Assembly (NCBI GenBank): GCA_013400155.1
Contig: VXBM01000094.1
Location: forward strand, 951,163-1,015,162
Source of the DNA: Helopsaltes ochotensis
Taxonomy: Eukaryota; Chordata; Aves; Passeriformes; Locustellidae
DNA length: 64,000 nucleotides
Direction of reading: 5' to 3'
The position numbers were made by a program, and so were the translations under genes. Within the stretch, counting starts at the first letter, position 1, and each line of letters opens with the position of its first letter. Shown here piece by piece: positions 53,401-64,000 of this stretch. The notes beneath the pieces were generated by a model, which was not told the DNA's origin, did no database searches, and saw nothing but the letters and a program-made list of their open reading frames with translations.

Positions 53401-54759
53401 TATGTTACTAATTAAAAATAAATAGGGTAGATAAAAATGCTCTTACAGAAGCTTAATTTTAGTCAGTTAATATACACAATTGCATGACATCTATCTGGAA
53501 GGGGCATATGGGAAAGTATAAATGCTTGTTTTCTACCTCTTGTATTTTGGGTTGTCATATAGTTGTTCTTGTTTCCCAGTCTCACACAAAAGTTCAAGTA
53601 GTACAAAACTTTTATCATTGCTAGTTATCAATTTTTAGAAATGCGTAGAAATACTGTCATAATAAGACTGTGTCGTTGTTAACTGAGCCTTTAAAGGTGT
53701 ATAATAATATGATAAATATGATAAAAATATACTAGACATCAATAATATAGTATGATATGATAAAAAGCCCGCAAAGATCAATACAGAGTCTGGGATACAA
53801 AAATTACTTTGAATTTTTAGATTCTGCAAATGACAGCTTCAAGACTTTGGAGCTCCCAGGATTTTTGTAACTAAAATTTGTAAAGTATTTGACTATCAGT
53901 AAACTTGAATGAATTTCACTTACAGCAGACTACCTGGTTTGTCTCTCCTCTGGCCCTCTATCATTGTTGCCGCTCAGTTTACAAAATCAAGCTGCATTGG
54001 AGGCTCATTAAAAAAAACACTAATCAGAAAAACAAAATTGCTGGTTTGCTTCCCTGCATCCTACGGCTCCATGCTTTCCCAGATACTTCTACTGCTTGTT
54101 CCCTTCTTCGCAGTTCATGCTCCCAAATTATCTCAGTTCTTTCATTTCTACTCTCTTGCCCTACATAGCAGATGGGACAGGACAAAAGTCATTGGTATGT
54201 ATAATTTGCTTCCCAGGTAACTGATTAGCTAAGAGATTATTGCCTCTGATGCAGAAATATTAATCAAAGCTGAAAAATGTAAATCTGGCTGGGAGACATT
54301 TCTTACTTCTTTTTTTTATTTCTATTCTCCATTGCTGTATTCTTGTCTATATGTTGTCACTTTTCACTTCTTCCTCGCCAAATGTTCTACTCAGTTTATT
54401 ATTCAATATATTTTCATTTTAAAAATAATCTTTTTACAAATAATTTTTTAAAAAATCTATTTTATCTTTCCCCTCCCCTTCTTTAAAGTGCGAATTATGG
54501 CTTCTAGCATCTATTTCTCACCCATGTTCTAGGGTTTCTTTGACGTATCCCTCACTTGTTTTCTGCGCATCATTAGGACACCCTGTTTAATGCAAGAAGG
54601 AGAGAACTGGAGAAGGCCATCCTGCTGGGAAGCTGTGCACTCCACCCCTCAGTCTTTCTATCCCATAGCACACACTTCATACTGACGAGGTCTGAAGCTG
54701 TGACCACAGCCACAGGTTTCTGCTTGTCTTTCTCATAGCCAACCTCGGTGTCATTACAG

Positions 54760-54906
54760 GCCATGGTATCTGCTCGTGTGGCCGATGCATTTGCCAGGAT
54801 GGGTGGTTTGGAAAGTTGTGCCAGCACTCAAGGCAGTGCAACATGACGGAGGAGGAGAGCAGAAGTCTCTGCGAGTCAGCGGATGGCATATTATGCTCCG
54901 GGAAGG
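54760..54906 (+). CDS. ITGBL1: ITGBL1 internal coding exon (integrin-type EGF module, probably exon 9)
   Basis: This 147 bp exon encodes 49 residues, starting GHGICSCGRCIC, continuing QDGWFGKLCQH, then CNMTEEES, and ending DGILCSGK. It has the same length, phase and cysteine arrangement as the exon at 3229-3375, with an acidic EES stretch in the same place in both. The N-M-T triplet is an N-glycosylation sequon, and the only one I see in the five exons, as expected for a secreted protein. The acceptor is tgtcattacag (AG at 54758-54759) and the donor is gtaaga at 54907. Both boundaries split a glycine codon in phase 1. A minus-strand open frame across this exon is an antisense shadow. The sequence strongly recalls the corresponding segment of mammalian ITGBL1. 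Confidence 0.95.
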
Positions 54907-55106
54907 GTAAGAGCTGGCAGCTGAACTACCCTATGTCAGCGCCTGACAGTGGAAAATAATCACGTTCTGGAAGACTAATGTGCATGGCAGGGGGTAGTTG
55001 TTTAGAAACCCTGTCTTTCAAAGGCACTCATTATTAAAAGGATGTGCAAGGATGCTCTGTAATGCACTCACATCCATTTTGTCTGACACCCACCCCAGCC
55101 GTGGGT

Positions 55107-55130
55107 GATCAACGTTCAGCAGCGTTGATC
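55107..55130. repeat. Small perfect inverted repeat
   Basis: gatcaacg (55107-55114) and cgttgatc (55123-55130) are perfect complements around an 8-base loop, ttcagcag. It lies about 200 bases after an exon donor. There is no known function. Confidence 0.7.
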
Positions 55131-56479
55131 TCCTATGCAATTTGTTAGTAACATATAATTTCCTGTATGTGTTTAGCTGGTGGTCTGTGTGGAACAGCTG
55201 TGCATTAGAAACTAACTGTTAGTGATCCTTCCACTTGGGGGGAAAACTGTACTACCCGCAATAACACTCCACTGGGGACGATGGCAAATGTAATATATTG
55301 GACAACAGTAAATGGAGGAAAGTGTTTAAAAGCAATTTGGTCTCCTTAATCGCTCTGCTCCCCAAAATGGCTGCAGAGGAAAAGTAGATGTCTGCAACTG
55401 CCACAAATGAATCCTACAAACTTTCTCATTTACTATTTTCATTCAGGTGGTTGCATCAGCTTCAGTTCAGCTCTAAAAAATTGCCACAGGGAAGAATAAA
55501 AGTTAGAAAATCTTGATAATTATCTGAAATTATTCTCTGGGGTTCTTACCTTGCAGTCTTTTAGGCTAGGAAATTGCATTAATGGAAAGAGGGCTTTTTA
55601 GCTCCCCCGTAGTGCAAATTGCCTATTTTTGTATATAATATGTCTGAAAGAGGTTAGACAAAAAAAGAGACTTGTTGGAGCCTAGAATGCACTCAATCCA
55701 GACTCTATGTGCCATTTCCTATATTTTTATGTCCCTTGCATAGACAGGAAAGAAATCTGCCAGCTGGAAAAAACAGTTACGAACCTTCTTAATAAGGCAG
55801 ATTTCCAGTTTTCCTCTTGGTAACTTTTATTTCAGTGAAAAAGAAATTTAAATGGGGTCTCCCAACCCAGCCTTCATCCATCTGTATTATCATTATCAGA
55901 ATTCTCCCTACTGCACCATTTCATGTTGATTTGAGGGGTTTTTTTCCCCCTCAGTTGATGCAATATCATAAAAAAAGAGAAAGTTGCTCTGTTTCTCTGT
56001 GTTCTCCAGATGGGACTATCTTTAAATTAGTATATGTGTAAGAGGATGGTGAGTTACTAGAGAAATGGAAATTACTATGCTTTACTGCAGAAATTAACTT
56101 TTTTTCTCTTAATGTGTGCCTAACAGAGATTTTTTTATATAAACAATGAATGTGAGGGAATATACTTGGTATCAATAAAATGCATTATGTAAGATTCTGT
56201 ATAAATGTGAAAAATTATTATGTTGATTTTGAAAACATTCGTATTATCTGCTATCTTTTACTAAGGATGGCTGAGAGCTATTTATTCCAGCCTGTGGGTC
56301 TTACTGTGAGAACAATTAACTTTAAACAAGTTTTTCAAGGGTACAATTTACTTTGAGGCTTTGGGAGTAGATAATCCATCAGGAATTTGCAGAGATATCA
56401 AGGATTTTTTATCTCCGTTGGTTATGCTGGCAGGACATGGTTTGGGATCTGGTGACTTATATAATCTGTAGCAGCCTGC

Positions 56480-56522
56480 TCTGGTGTCCCTTCCAGCCTG
56501 ACCCATTCTGTGATTCTGTGAC
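56480..56522 (+). mobile_element. Short CR1 3' terminus
   Basis: ctggtgtcccttccagcctg, acccattctgtgattctgtg matches the extreme 3' end of a CR1 subfamily (ttccagcctgacccattctgtgattctgtga type). Some upstream bases from about 56415 may belong to it, but they are too diverged for me to include. Confidence 0.75.
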
Positions 56523-56898
56523 CCTAAATCTATACTCAGCAACAGTGGTGGGATTTTTTTTTTCTTTTGGTTAAGTTTCTTTGGCCCCTGAGAACATATT
56601 AGCTTCCAATGTCATGAAAAGCTGCCCTGAGGACAGGGCAATATAAATATAAATATAAAAAAGCTGTGTCAAATTAGATGCCAGAGCAGCTTTATCACAG
56701 GAACAACAATTCATATGTAAGTGCTGGTCCCAAAAGAGAAATCACCTCCCTGAGACATCTTCAGTAGTGTGTGGCCAGTAAACATCAAAGAAGGCTACTA
56801 TCTCCTGCCTCTTCTCCGAGCAGGATGGGGATCACAGCCAAAGACTAATTGTCCTTAATAAGTCTAATAATAAGTCTAATTGCTTATAACTTTCATTG

Positions 56899-57022
<124 letters not shown>

Positions 57023-59476
57023 GCAAATCTATACTTGATGCTAGGATATGTATCTGGAAGTCATGTCTTTCTGGATATTCATAGCTTAAAACACTGTTCA
57101 TAGATTGTGAAGCATTGTCCAGCAACCCAAATGGCAAATTCTTTTTTCTGATTCATTGCAGTGAGAAAAAATTAATGATTACTTGTCGAATAAAAGGGAA
57201 TTTCAAATCTGAGCACTAATGGTGGTTATTCCATTTTTGTTGGAAACCTAGCCATGCTATGCAAGTGATAAAATGGTCTGAGGATAGCTTGAATTTCTGT
57301 ATGTAGGTTTTAATAGATTCTGTGAAGAGTCGTGGTTTTCAGCAGATAACTGCTGAACACTATCAGAAAACTGCACTCTGCTAATATAAGCAAAGTTGGG
57401 CATCCACATTCCTAGGCTGTTTGCAGAATCTTGGCTCACCAACTGTGCCACCTGTAGCAAAAGCTCTGCCCAAGGAAAACAGCAACACCCACCACGCTGC
57501 TGCCTCCCTGGCAGTAAAGATAGGGCTGTACATGGTGACTGTAACGGTGCAGGATGTGGGCAAGGTAATTAGCCAAATCCCATCTGAGAGGATCTGGCTG
57601 GGATCCCAGGAAACACCCTGCAACTCATTAGACTCAATTAAACTGAGGAGCCTCCCAGAGCAGCATGCCCTGTTCAGGGAAAAGACTCGATACATTCATT
57701 TCCCTAACAGATTTTGTATTTTGGAGCCTTATCTTCCTTGCTTGGCTTGGTGTTAAATTTGCTGTATCTTCTGCAAAACAGTTTTAAACATCGTGGGCAT
57801 TCCTCAGTAGCAGCATCAGTGCTTGCTTAGGCCGAATCACTTCAGGCTTCTTACAGTGTAATACTCTTAATAACTGCTTTAATTTCACTAAAATACTCAT
57901 ATTGTTCCTCATTATGTTCAGATGTCAGCACCTCGCAGTTTGTATAAGCAGAGTGTATCTTAGCATACCTCTTAAAGAGCAACCCTATGATATGTATGCT
58001 ATCCTCCATTGCCTCCTTGTACAACTGCATTTTTGATCCTTGTAGGGAACGTCAGTATTTTCTGTGCCAGTGGCCCAGTAAGCAGTACTGAGAACTCACA
58101 GCAAAATAGATGCTTAATCAAATACTTCCATCCTCAAATGTTCTAATCACTAGCTCTTCCTGAATATATTTACATGTTCCATATGTTGCAAGTTAAAGCA
58201 TTTCCCTAAAATTAGGCAATGAGTTAATTTTTTGTGAATTTAAAATAAGCATTAAATTACATATTTAATTAAAAATTAGCTTCTCTGCTGAAGCTGTTCT
58301 GAAGTTTTCAAGAATTAATCTTCAGTATTTATGGGAAAAACAATGAAAAATTGGTTGATATCAACAGATGCAACTTTTTTCATTGAGTGTATTAGAGTTA
58401 TTACTATGGATTTTATTCAGAGGTCACTGAAAGAACTGGAAAGATGGAAAAGCACAATTTTATAGGCTTTGGCTCAGGCCCTGTTGAGTAACCCATGAGT
58501 TTTGTTTATATTCTGACATAACCAAGCTTCCTTCTATATATTTTTTTCTTTAATAATGAATTCAACACATTGGTGATTTTTTAATGGAATCAGTCTGGAA
58601 ATATTACAGGAGGCTAGGATTTTTTTTTTTTTTTAACTCATTTATAAGCATCTTCTGTAAAAGGTCAACAGCCTATTTGGTGACTTTTTTTTAACTCAGC
58701 CCCTCATAGTTGAAAATTTTGCATGCATTCCTTGCTATAATTATTCTGGGGTTTTTTTGTTTTTTTTTTTTAACACTGATTTCTGCTGTTACCCCTTCTT
58801 AGGACTTGGTCCACAAAAGAATTTTTTGCTTGGCAGTTAGTAAGATGCCCACTTCAGTGTTTACATGTCTGAAATCTGTATAGGGCCAGGCTGCTGAAGC
58901 TGAGATCTTGTAAAAGCCAAGTCTCTTCAGCCGAGTGCTGGAATCATTCAGGAGGAACTACCAGCTCCTTGTGGCATTTCTAGTTGCAAGAAAGCCTCTC
59001 ACACATTTCTAAGGCTATAAGCTTCCTGACACATGATTGTCCAGGGGCAGCTGTCACTTTCCAGGATTCAGAGCCACAAACTTTCTCCCAAGAGTATGGA
59101 TGTCTCAGAGTCTTCCCTTCAAGGGAGGTTTCTCGTGCTCCGTGGGTTGTGGCATCACCTGAAGTTGGACATACAGTCCCTGCTTTGCCTTGTGAGGGTG
59201 TGGCCTGACATCCTTGAGGAGAAGGAGAGCAGCTTGTCCCAACAAGGGGCCTTAGGGCATGCTACAGGAGCAAGCCAATTGCTGAGCTGCCAAGGGTGCA
59301 CAAACCCTTTCTGACCTAAAGCAAATGTTCAGTAATTCCATGGGAGGTGGAGAAGCTTCATTCGTGGTGAAGAGGATTTTGGGGGTCTACAGATGATAGT
59401 CTTGGGCACTGCTGGTCTTTTGTGAACTCACCCCTAAAAGCTTTAAATGAGGAGGACTATATTTTCTTCCTGGGTG

Positions 59477-59576
59477 AAAAAAAAAAACAAAAAAAAACAA
59501 TGGGTAAAAAAAAAACTGAGCTTTGCTAGTAAAAAAAAAAAAAAAAAAGAAAAAAAAATTACAAAGAAAAAAAAAA
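59477..59576. repeat. A-rich interrupted tract
   Basis: Several A runs of 9 to 18 bases are separated by c, caatgggt, ctgagctttgctagt, g and ttacaaag. It lies about 325 bases upstream of the exon at 59901. Confidence 0.9.
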
Positions 59577-59900
59577 TTACTAAGTTACTGGGGAGGGAAG
59601 CCCTGATTGTAGGTCTCTGAAATCAAAAGAAAGCTTCAAACTGTGAGTCCTGATTAATTGAAATAACAGGATCAAACATTAGTAGTAACATCCCACCATA
59701 CTCTAGCTCATGCCTAAAGAATCCTTTCATTCAAAAGGCTTTTAGCTTGATTATTTTCTTTTATGCAACAGCCTCTTAAGCAGCAATTTTGTGCACATGC
59801 ACATGTGCGTAGTGGTGCATATGTGTGATTTGGGTTGTTATTTTCTAGTCTGAATGTGCCAGTACTCTTTGACTGTGAGTAATAATTTTTGTGATTTCAG

Positions 59901-60014
59901 GCTCCTGCCACTGTGGAAAGTGCATCTGTTCACCCCAGGAATGGTACATTTCGGGTGATTTCTGTGAATGTGATGACAGAGACTGTGACAAACATGATGG
60001 TCTCATCTGCACAG
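59901..60014 (+). CDS. ITGBL1: ITGBL1 internal coding exon (EGF module with ECDDRDC, probably exon 10)
   Basis: This 114 bp exon encodes 38 residues. The split glycine is followed by SCHCGKCICSPQEWYISG, then FCECDDRDCDKHDG, and it closes LICTG with the next exon. It is the counterpart of the 44632 exon, one residue shorter. The acceptor is tgatttcag (AG at 59899-59900). The donor is gtgcag at 60015, a weaker match than the other three because of its gtg start and the c at +4. It is phase 1-1, so skipping would preserve the frame. The C-terminal cysteine-rich order before the terminal exon is that of vertebrate ITGBL1. The overlapping + strand open frame of 98 codons is in another phase and runs into the intron, so it is not meaningful. 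Confidence 0.95.
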
Positions 60015-61512
60015 GTGCAGTACAGGCTAACACTTAATTTCTTCAGGAAACAAACAGAGTTGATGGGAATTATATTACACAAAGCCCAGCTTCTTCTTTC
60101 CCCACTGATGGAGGAAGTGCATTTGCTGGTTATTCAAACCTGGTATAATTGTTTCTTCATGCAACACAATCATAAACTTAAGGTTTCAAAACAACAGTTA
60201 AAAGTGTGAGTATGAATTTAAGCAAGTAAATAAGCTGTGGAATCCATCAACAATTCTCTCTGTAATTGACTACAAGTCACTGGGTTTTGGCAAAGGACAC
60301 AGTGTCAGCATTATGAGGTTTCCTTAGCCTTTATTCTTTTAGTGGACATTCCATGTGTATTGCATTTAAAGGCACAGACAAAATTCAATGGTGGGTAAGG
60401 GGAATAGTTGTGTGGGTTAACAGAGCTTCCTAGCAATCAGACAGTTGTCGGTGGGAGGCTGGAATAGCTGATAGCTTTTCTTATGATGGGATGGTAAATG
60501 ATTCAAACAGCTTCACCTTAACCTTGTCTGAATGTGCAGGTGGCAGATGTCGATAGAAATGGGCAGGCTGCCAACAAACCCTCGTGACAAGCATAGTGAC
60601 AAGAAACAGCATGGGAATTGCTAAATTAACTCACTGGCTGCTTCCTGTTAAAAATCTTAATTTTAGAAAATCTTTGCTGAGCAATTATTAAATGTGGAAG
60701 AACTCTGCAAGCCAATTAGAGTGAGAGTGGTGAGGCTGACACTAGTAAATTGTGTCTTCCAGCTAGCCCTGTTAGCAAGGGTCATTTTCTGGAGGCAACC
60801 AGCCAGTATAGCAGGAGAAGGAAACATATCTGTAGCTCTAATGCCTAATTATGGATCTTCATAAAGTCAGAAAGAAGAGGACTTTACATAGGGTATACAA
60901 AGGGTATAGAGGTCTCACGCTGAGCATCCAAGGGTCATTAAAAAATATTTAAATAAAATTAATAGATGGGTCTCAACTTTTTGTTTCCCTGCTGCAAAAC
61001 AGGGCTGGGATATTTTTCCCTTAATAGAGAGTTTGAGGTAGGGTTTATTTGTATAGCACTTCTGACATTTTAGGTTTAAAGTTTTTCATGCTCAAAGTCA
61101 TGATTTTATTGCTATTCTGTTGCTATTCTGCTGTTCTGCTGTTCTGTTTTTTTTCTTTATGAATAAAAATTAAAAGTTATCTTGTTTTTCTTTCTACCTG
61201 GAGGCACAGTGTGAACACTTAGCCTCACCAGCGGGGTACAAACACTGGTGTACACAATTACACTTCCACCATACACAATTTCAGTATTTGCAATACCGAT
61301 GATGGAATTATTGAGAACATGCTATTAATGCCTTGTAAGTATAGGTGTGGGGTGGCTTCTTAGTGCAATGTAATTGCTTCCTTCCAAAGGAAAAAGGGGT
61401 AGGGGAACAATAAAGGAACAATACTTTAGCATAGCTTTTTACTTCCCATAAAACACATTTTAATGTAGTACATTTCAATTATGTTAATTGCCCTTTATTC
61501 ATTCTGTTCTAG
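60015..61512 (+). other. ITGBL1: ITGBL1 terminal intron, 1.5 kb
   Basis: It starts with the gtgcag donor and ends ttctgttctag. It is unique sequence, moderately AT-rich. A GC-richer block around 60380-60830 has no open frame of note. Near 61110-61150 ttgctattctg and ctgttctg repeat a few times. Confidence 0.75.
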
Positions 61513-61604
61513 GTAACGGTGTTTGTAGCTGTGGAAACTGTGAGTGCTGGGAAGGATGGAATGGAAACGCTTGTGAAATCTGGATGGGGAGAGAATACCC
61601 TTAA
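61513..61604 (+). CDS. ITGBL1: ITGBL1 terminal coding exon with stop codon (probably exon 11)
   Basis: The 92 coding bases complete the glycine codon and then encode NGVCSCGNCECWEGWNGNAC, followed by a short tail EIWMGREYP and TAA at 61602-61604. This is a half EGF repeat followed by the short C-terminal tail of ITGBL1, which in the human protein also ends in EYP (from memory). The acceptor is attctgttctag with AG at 61511-61512. Unlike true integrin beta subunits, no transmembrane helix or cytoplasmic tail follows. This separates ITGBL1 from ITGB genes and fits a secreted product. Adding the other four exons gives exactly 205 residues in one uninterrupted frame. The 3' untranslated region continues directly from 61605. 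Confidence 0.95.
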
Positions 61605-62395
61605 TGAAGGATGTCAAAGACTGAGGAGGGGGTTTTTTGTTTCTTTTTCTTTAGGCTGCTAGGACATTTAATTTCAGAAGTGTCTGGGTGTGGGTATGCA
61701 TGCATGCACACATACATGGTTGTAAATACCTTAGAACATATTTGAGGATCTGCTCCGTAAAGAAATGCATCAGAAAACTAAACAAAGGAGCAGGACAGCC
61801 CAAGCTCTAGAGGGTGAAGTCATAAAATACTGCCCCTATGGAACTTCTCCAGACATTTTTTGTAAATTCAGTGGGACTGATATTGTACCTATAATAACTA
61901 TTTCTTTGAGCAATCTGAGGCAAAGGCATAAGAAAGCCTTTTTCTTAACACTATTTACTTGGTTGTCATGTCTCCTTATCAGTATGCAACAATACACCTG
62001 TAGAAGAGTAGCACTAGTTGAATATTTGTCAAATAATTAGTTTGATTTGGTTTATGGTGTTTGAAAAATACATTATTTGGCCCTTTTTTTCTTTCCAACA
62101 ATCCTGATTATGAACCAATTCATAAATTGAGAGGAACTGTAAAGAAGCCTATAAAAATACTTCTTTTTTTTATTTGGTTAAATAATTGTGTAACTGAGGT
62201 CCAATTGCATGACACTCATAGGCTGAAGACCCAAAATGTTTGAATGGAGCCTTTTCAACAAGAGAACTTTTAGTTTCTGTGGTCGATAGGTCAGTAAGTT
62301 GGTTATCTAATCTATATATTACAACACTTTCAAGTACATAACCTATAGAAACATATGGAATGAAACTAATAAAGATATAAAAGTATGATTGCCTA
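61605..62395 (+). other. ITGBL1: Probable ITGBL1 3' untranslated region
   Basis: The sequence after the TAA is AT-rich and non-coding, with T-rich tracts and a short gcatgcatgcac alternating stretch near 61695. It runs to a canonical AATAAA at 62368. About 60 bases beyond that signal lies a T-rich run (62424-62437), which could serve as the downstream U-rich element. The end shown is therefore an estimate. An alternative ATTAAA lies at 62701, so a longer UTR is possible. The boundary rests on signals only. Confidence 0.6.
62368..62373 (+). promoter_or_regulatory. ITGBL1: Candidate polyadenylation signal AATAAA for ITGBL1
   Basis: This is a canonical hexamer 764 bases after the stop codon, followed within about 70 bases by a T-rich stretch. 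It is the first exact AATAAA after the TAA that I found. ATTAAA at 62701 is a weaker alternative. Confidence 0.5.
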
Positions 62396-64000
62396 TTCTG
62401 CATATGTATTCTGCAACTCACATTTTTTTTTTTTTTACAGTTCTATGTGTCTACAGTTGCCTCCTACATGTAAAACAAATGAATTTTTTTTTTTTTAATC
62501 AGTAAATTTTAGGATGAAAATTCTGTTAACTCTTAGAAATCACTTTTCAGGACAGATTGCCCTGTCACACATGGAATTCACTGAATTGAACTGCTTTCAT
62601 AGAAGCAGGGAAACTGAACATCAACTGGCTTGAAAAATCATCTGTGCTATGCAGTAGCTTGGTCTCAGCCAAAGATGTTTGGAACAATGTCAACAAAGTA
62701 ATTAAAGTTTTAATACAGTAAATACAAACAAAGCAGTGGTATGAACAAAAATTTTATTTTTATTTTCCAATGGTGAAATGCTGCTCAGTGTGAAATTCAC
62801 ATTGAGTTATGAATGATGCACAACTATTGGGACTTCCCTAACTTATTTACATATGAGTCTCTTATTTTTTTGTACATGTAGATTTGGCAGCCCTTGAATT
62901 CTTTAGAGCAAAAAAAGGAAATATACATCTTAGTTTCAAAAGTGTTTACATTTTGTGAAACCATGATTGAGCAAGAAATTGATCAAATGGCTCAAAAATA
63001 CTTCTTTTAGATACCAAACTTTAACATTGTGGTTTAGGTGCCAAGGTCCTGACTTTTGAAGAGGTACATGACTCAGAAATAATGGAATTATGTATTAACA
63101 AAAAAAAAAAGTATTTCCATTATTAGTCTAGAAATTACTTTTCTTTTAGAAAGGACAGTTTTGAAATAGGAAAATACAATGGTACAGAACATATAATAGA
63201 TTGCAAAATTTCAAATTAATTTATTCAGCTGCTTTATTATTCCCCTGTCCCATATAACTTGCTCTTTAACCACCACTTCTTTCTCCACCTTTAACCTGGA
63301 TTCTTTCTAAAAATGAAGGTTGATGAAGCCCATATTCTCAGGGAGTACCATTACCAAATATCCAACTTATATATAAGCTATGCAGATAAATAACTAGACA
63401 TACATCCCAAAGCTGCTAGCTACTCTCTTATCAGATAACCAAAGTATCAGACAGAGTTCTAAACTGTATTCATAAAGCATAGAGTCTTCAAAGTAAACTT
63501 CATCTTGAAATTTTAATTTATATTTTATACTTAAAACCCTTAAACTCCATGGAGTTCAACAGAAATATATTCTTAAGTTTTAGCAGGTATGCATTTTGCC
63601 AACTCTAGTGTCTGGAGAGCACAAATTGTTCCTTTTATTTATATTTATGAATAATGAATACCGCTGACCTGAATTATCTCATAATCACTGGGGTTTTTTT
63701 GCATATACATTCATCTGCTGAATCAGAGTGTAAACAATGAAGGATAAAGTTCTCCTTGCTTTCCTTCCATTTGGATTTGTATTAAGAAAATACTAGATAA
63801 TCAAAACTCTTATCTGGTGTCAGTAGATGCTTTTGACTTGTTTCATAACGTCAAAACATTTATGCATACTGTAGATCAGCTGTGGTATTTCAGGTACTCA
63901 TTCATATATAAAAGAACAATTCTTTAGGTGGTGTTAGTGTCATATTTGATGCATTTTACTTTGTCATTTCCTTTAGTTTTAAATTTATATACTTAAAGAG
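62396..64000. other. 3' flank of ITGBL1, no coding exon seen
   Basis: This is AT-rich sequence with short T and A runs and no recognised repeat or exon. It may hold the rest of a longer ITGBL1 3' UTR. In human the next gene, FGF14, converges on ITGBL1 at a distance of only a few kilobases, so a minus-strand FGF14 3' UTR could extend into this part. Minus-strand polyadenylation hexamers (tttatt on +) occur near 62754-62760 and 63232-63238. No FGF14 coding sequence is visible. Confidence 0.5.

Larger units (their letters stand above)
44749..54759 (+). other. ITGBL1: ITGBL1 intron, 10.0 kb
   Basis: The donor is gtatgt at 44749 and the acceptor is cattacag at 54759. It contains one CR1 copy (46523-47090), a poly(T) tract (49539-49576) and an AT-rich tract near 50335-50400. 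A weak pseudogene-like stretch lies on the minus strand at 48794-49139. The rest is unique AT-rich sequence without a recognised exon. Confidence 0.75.

Noticed and set aside
54573..54889. Minus-strand open frames of 70 and 84 codons
   Set aside because: They are antisense to or overlap the ITGBL1 exon at 54760-54906; the + strand carries the splice sites and the EGF cysteine pattern.

Overview
This is a vertebrate nuclear window, almost certainly from a bird. It is AT-rich, its coding sequence is split into short exons by GT-AG introns of 1.5 to 41 kb, and its interspersed repeats are mainly CR1 non-LTR retrotransposon 3' ends. These carry the typical termini (ggttggaa...ggacctt...atca on one strand, gatcttnaaggtc...ttccaacc...gattctgtga on the other). 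T/G-rich low-complexity tracts and an LTR-like element I associate with songbird genomes suggest a passerine, but this is only an impression.

The only protein-coding gene I can support is the 3' part of ITGBL1 (integrin beta-like 1, a secreted protein of tandem integrin-type EGF modules) on the + strand. Five exons are visible: 3229-3375, 44632-44748, 54760-54906, 59901-60014 and the terminal coding part 61513-61604 ending in TAA. Together they encode the last 205 residues, about 40% of the roughly 494-residue vertebrate protein. Every junction is phase 1 and splits a glycine codon after its first G, so each internal exon is a symmetric, skippable module. The exons alternate between two module types: the first and third are both 147 bp, the second and fourth 117 and 114 bp. 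The 5' half of the gene and its promoter lie to the left of the window.

Layout: 1-3228 is intron with one CR1. 3376-44631 is a 41 kb intron holding most of the repeats: CR1 copies at 25.4, 27.4, 28.8, 29.5 and 33.1 kb, an LTR-like element at 32.0-32.4 kb, a T/G-rich tract at 31.2-31.5 kb, microsatellites and a 50-base poly(A). 44749-54759 is a 10 kb intron with one CR1 and a poly(T). 54907-59900 is a 5 kb intron with a 122-base poly(T) tract. 60015-61512 is a 1.5 kb intron. The 3' UTR begins at 61605, with a candidate AATAAA at 62368. The rest, to 64000, is AT-rich without a recognisable coding exon. In human the convergent neighbour is FGF14, so its 3' UTR may lie on the minus strand at the right edge.

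I found no operon, CRISPR array, tRNA, rRNA or clearly novel biological system. Nearly all short open frames are chance frames, antisense shadows of exons, or fragments of CR1. The most interesting points are the exon modularity of the gene, the repeat-rich long intron, a few GC-richer unique blocks that could be conserved non-coding elements, and a weak pseudogene-like stretch at about 48.8-49.1 kb on the minus strand.
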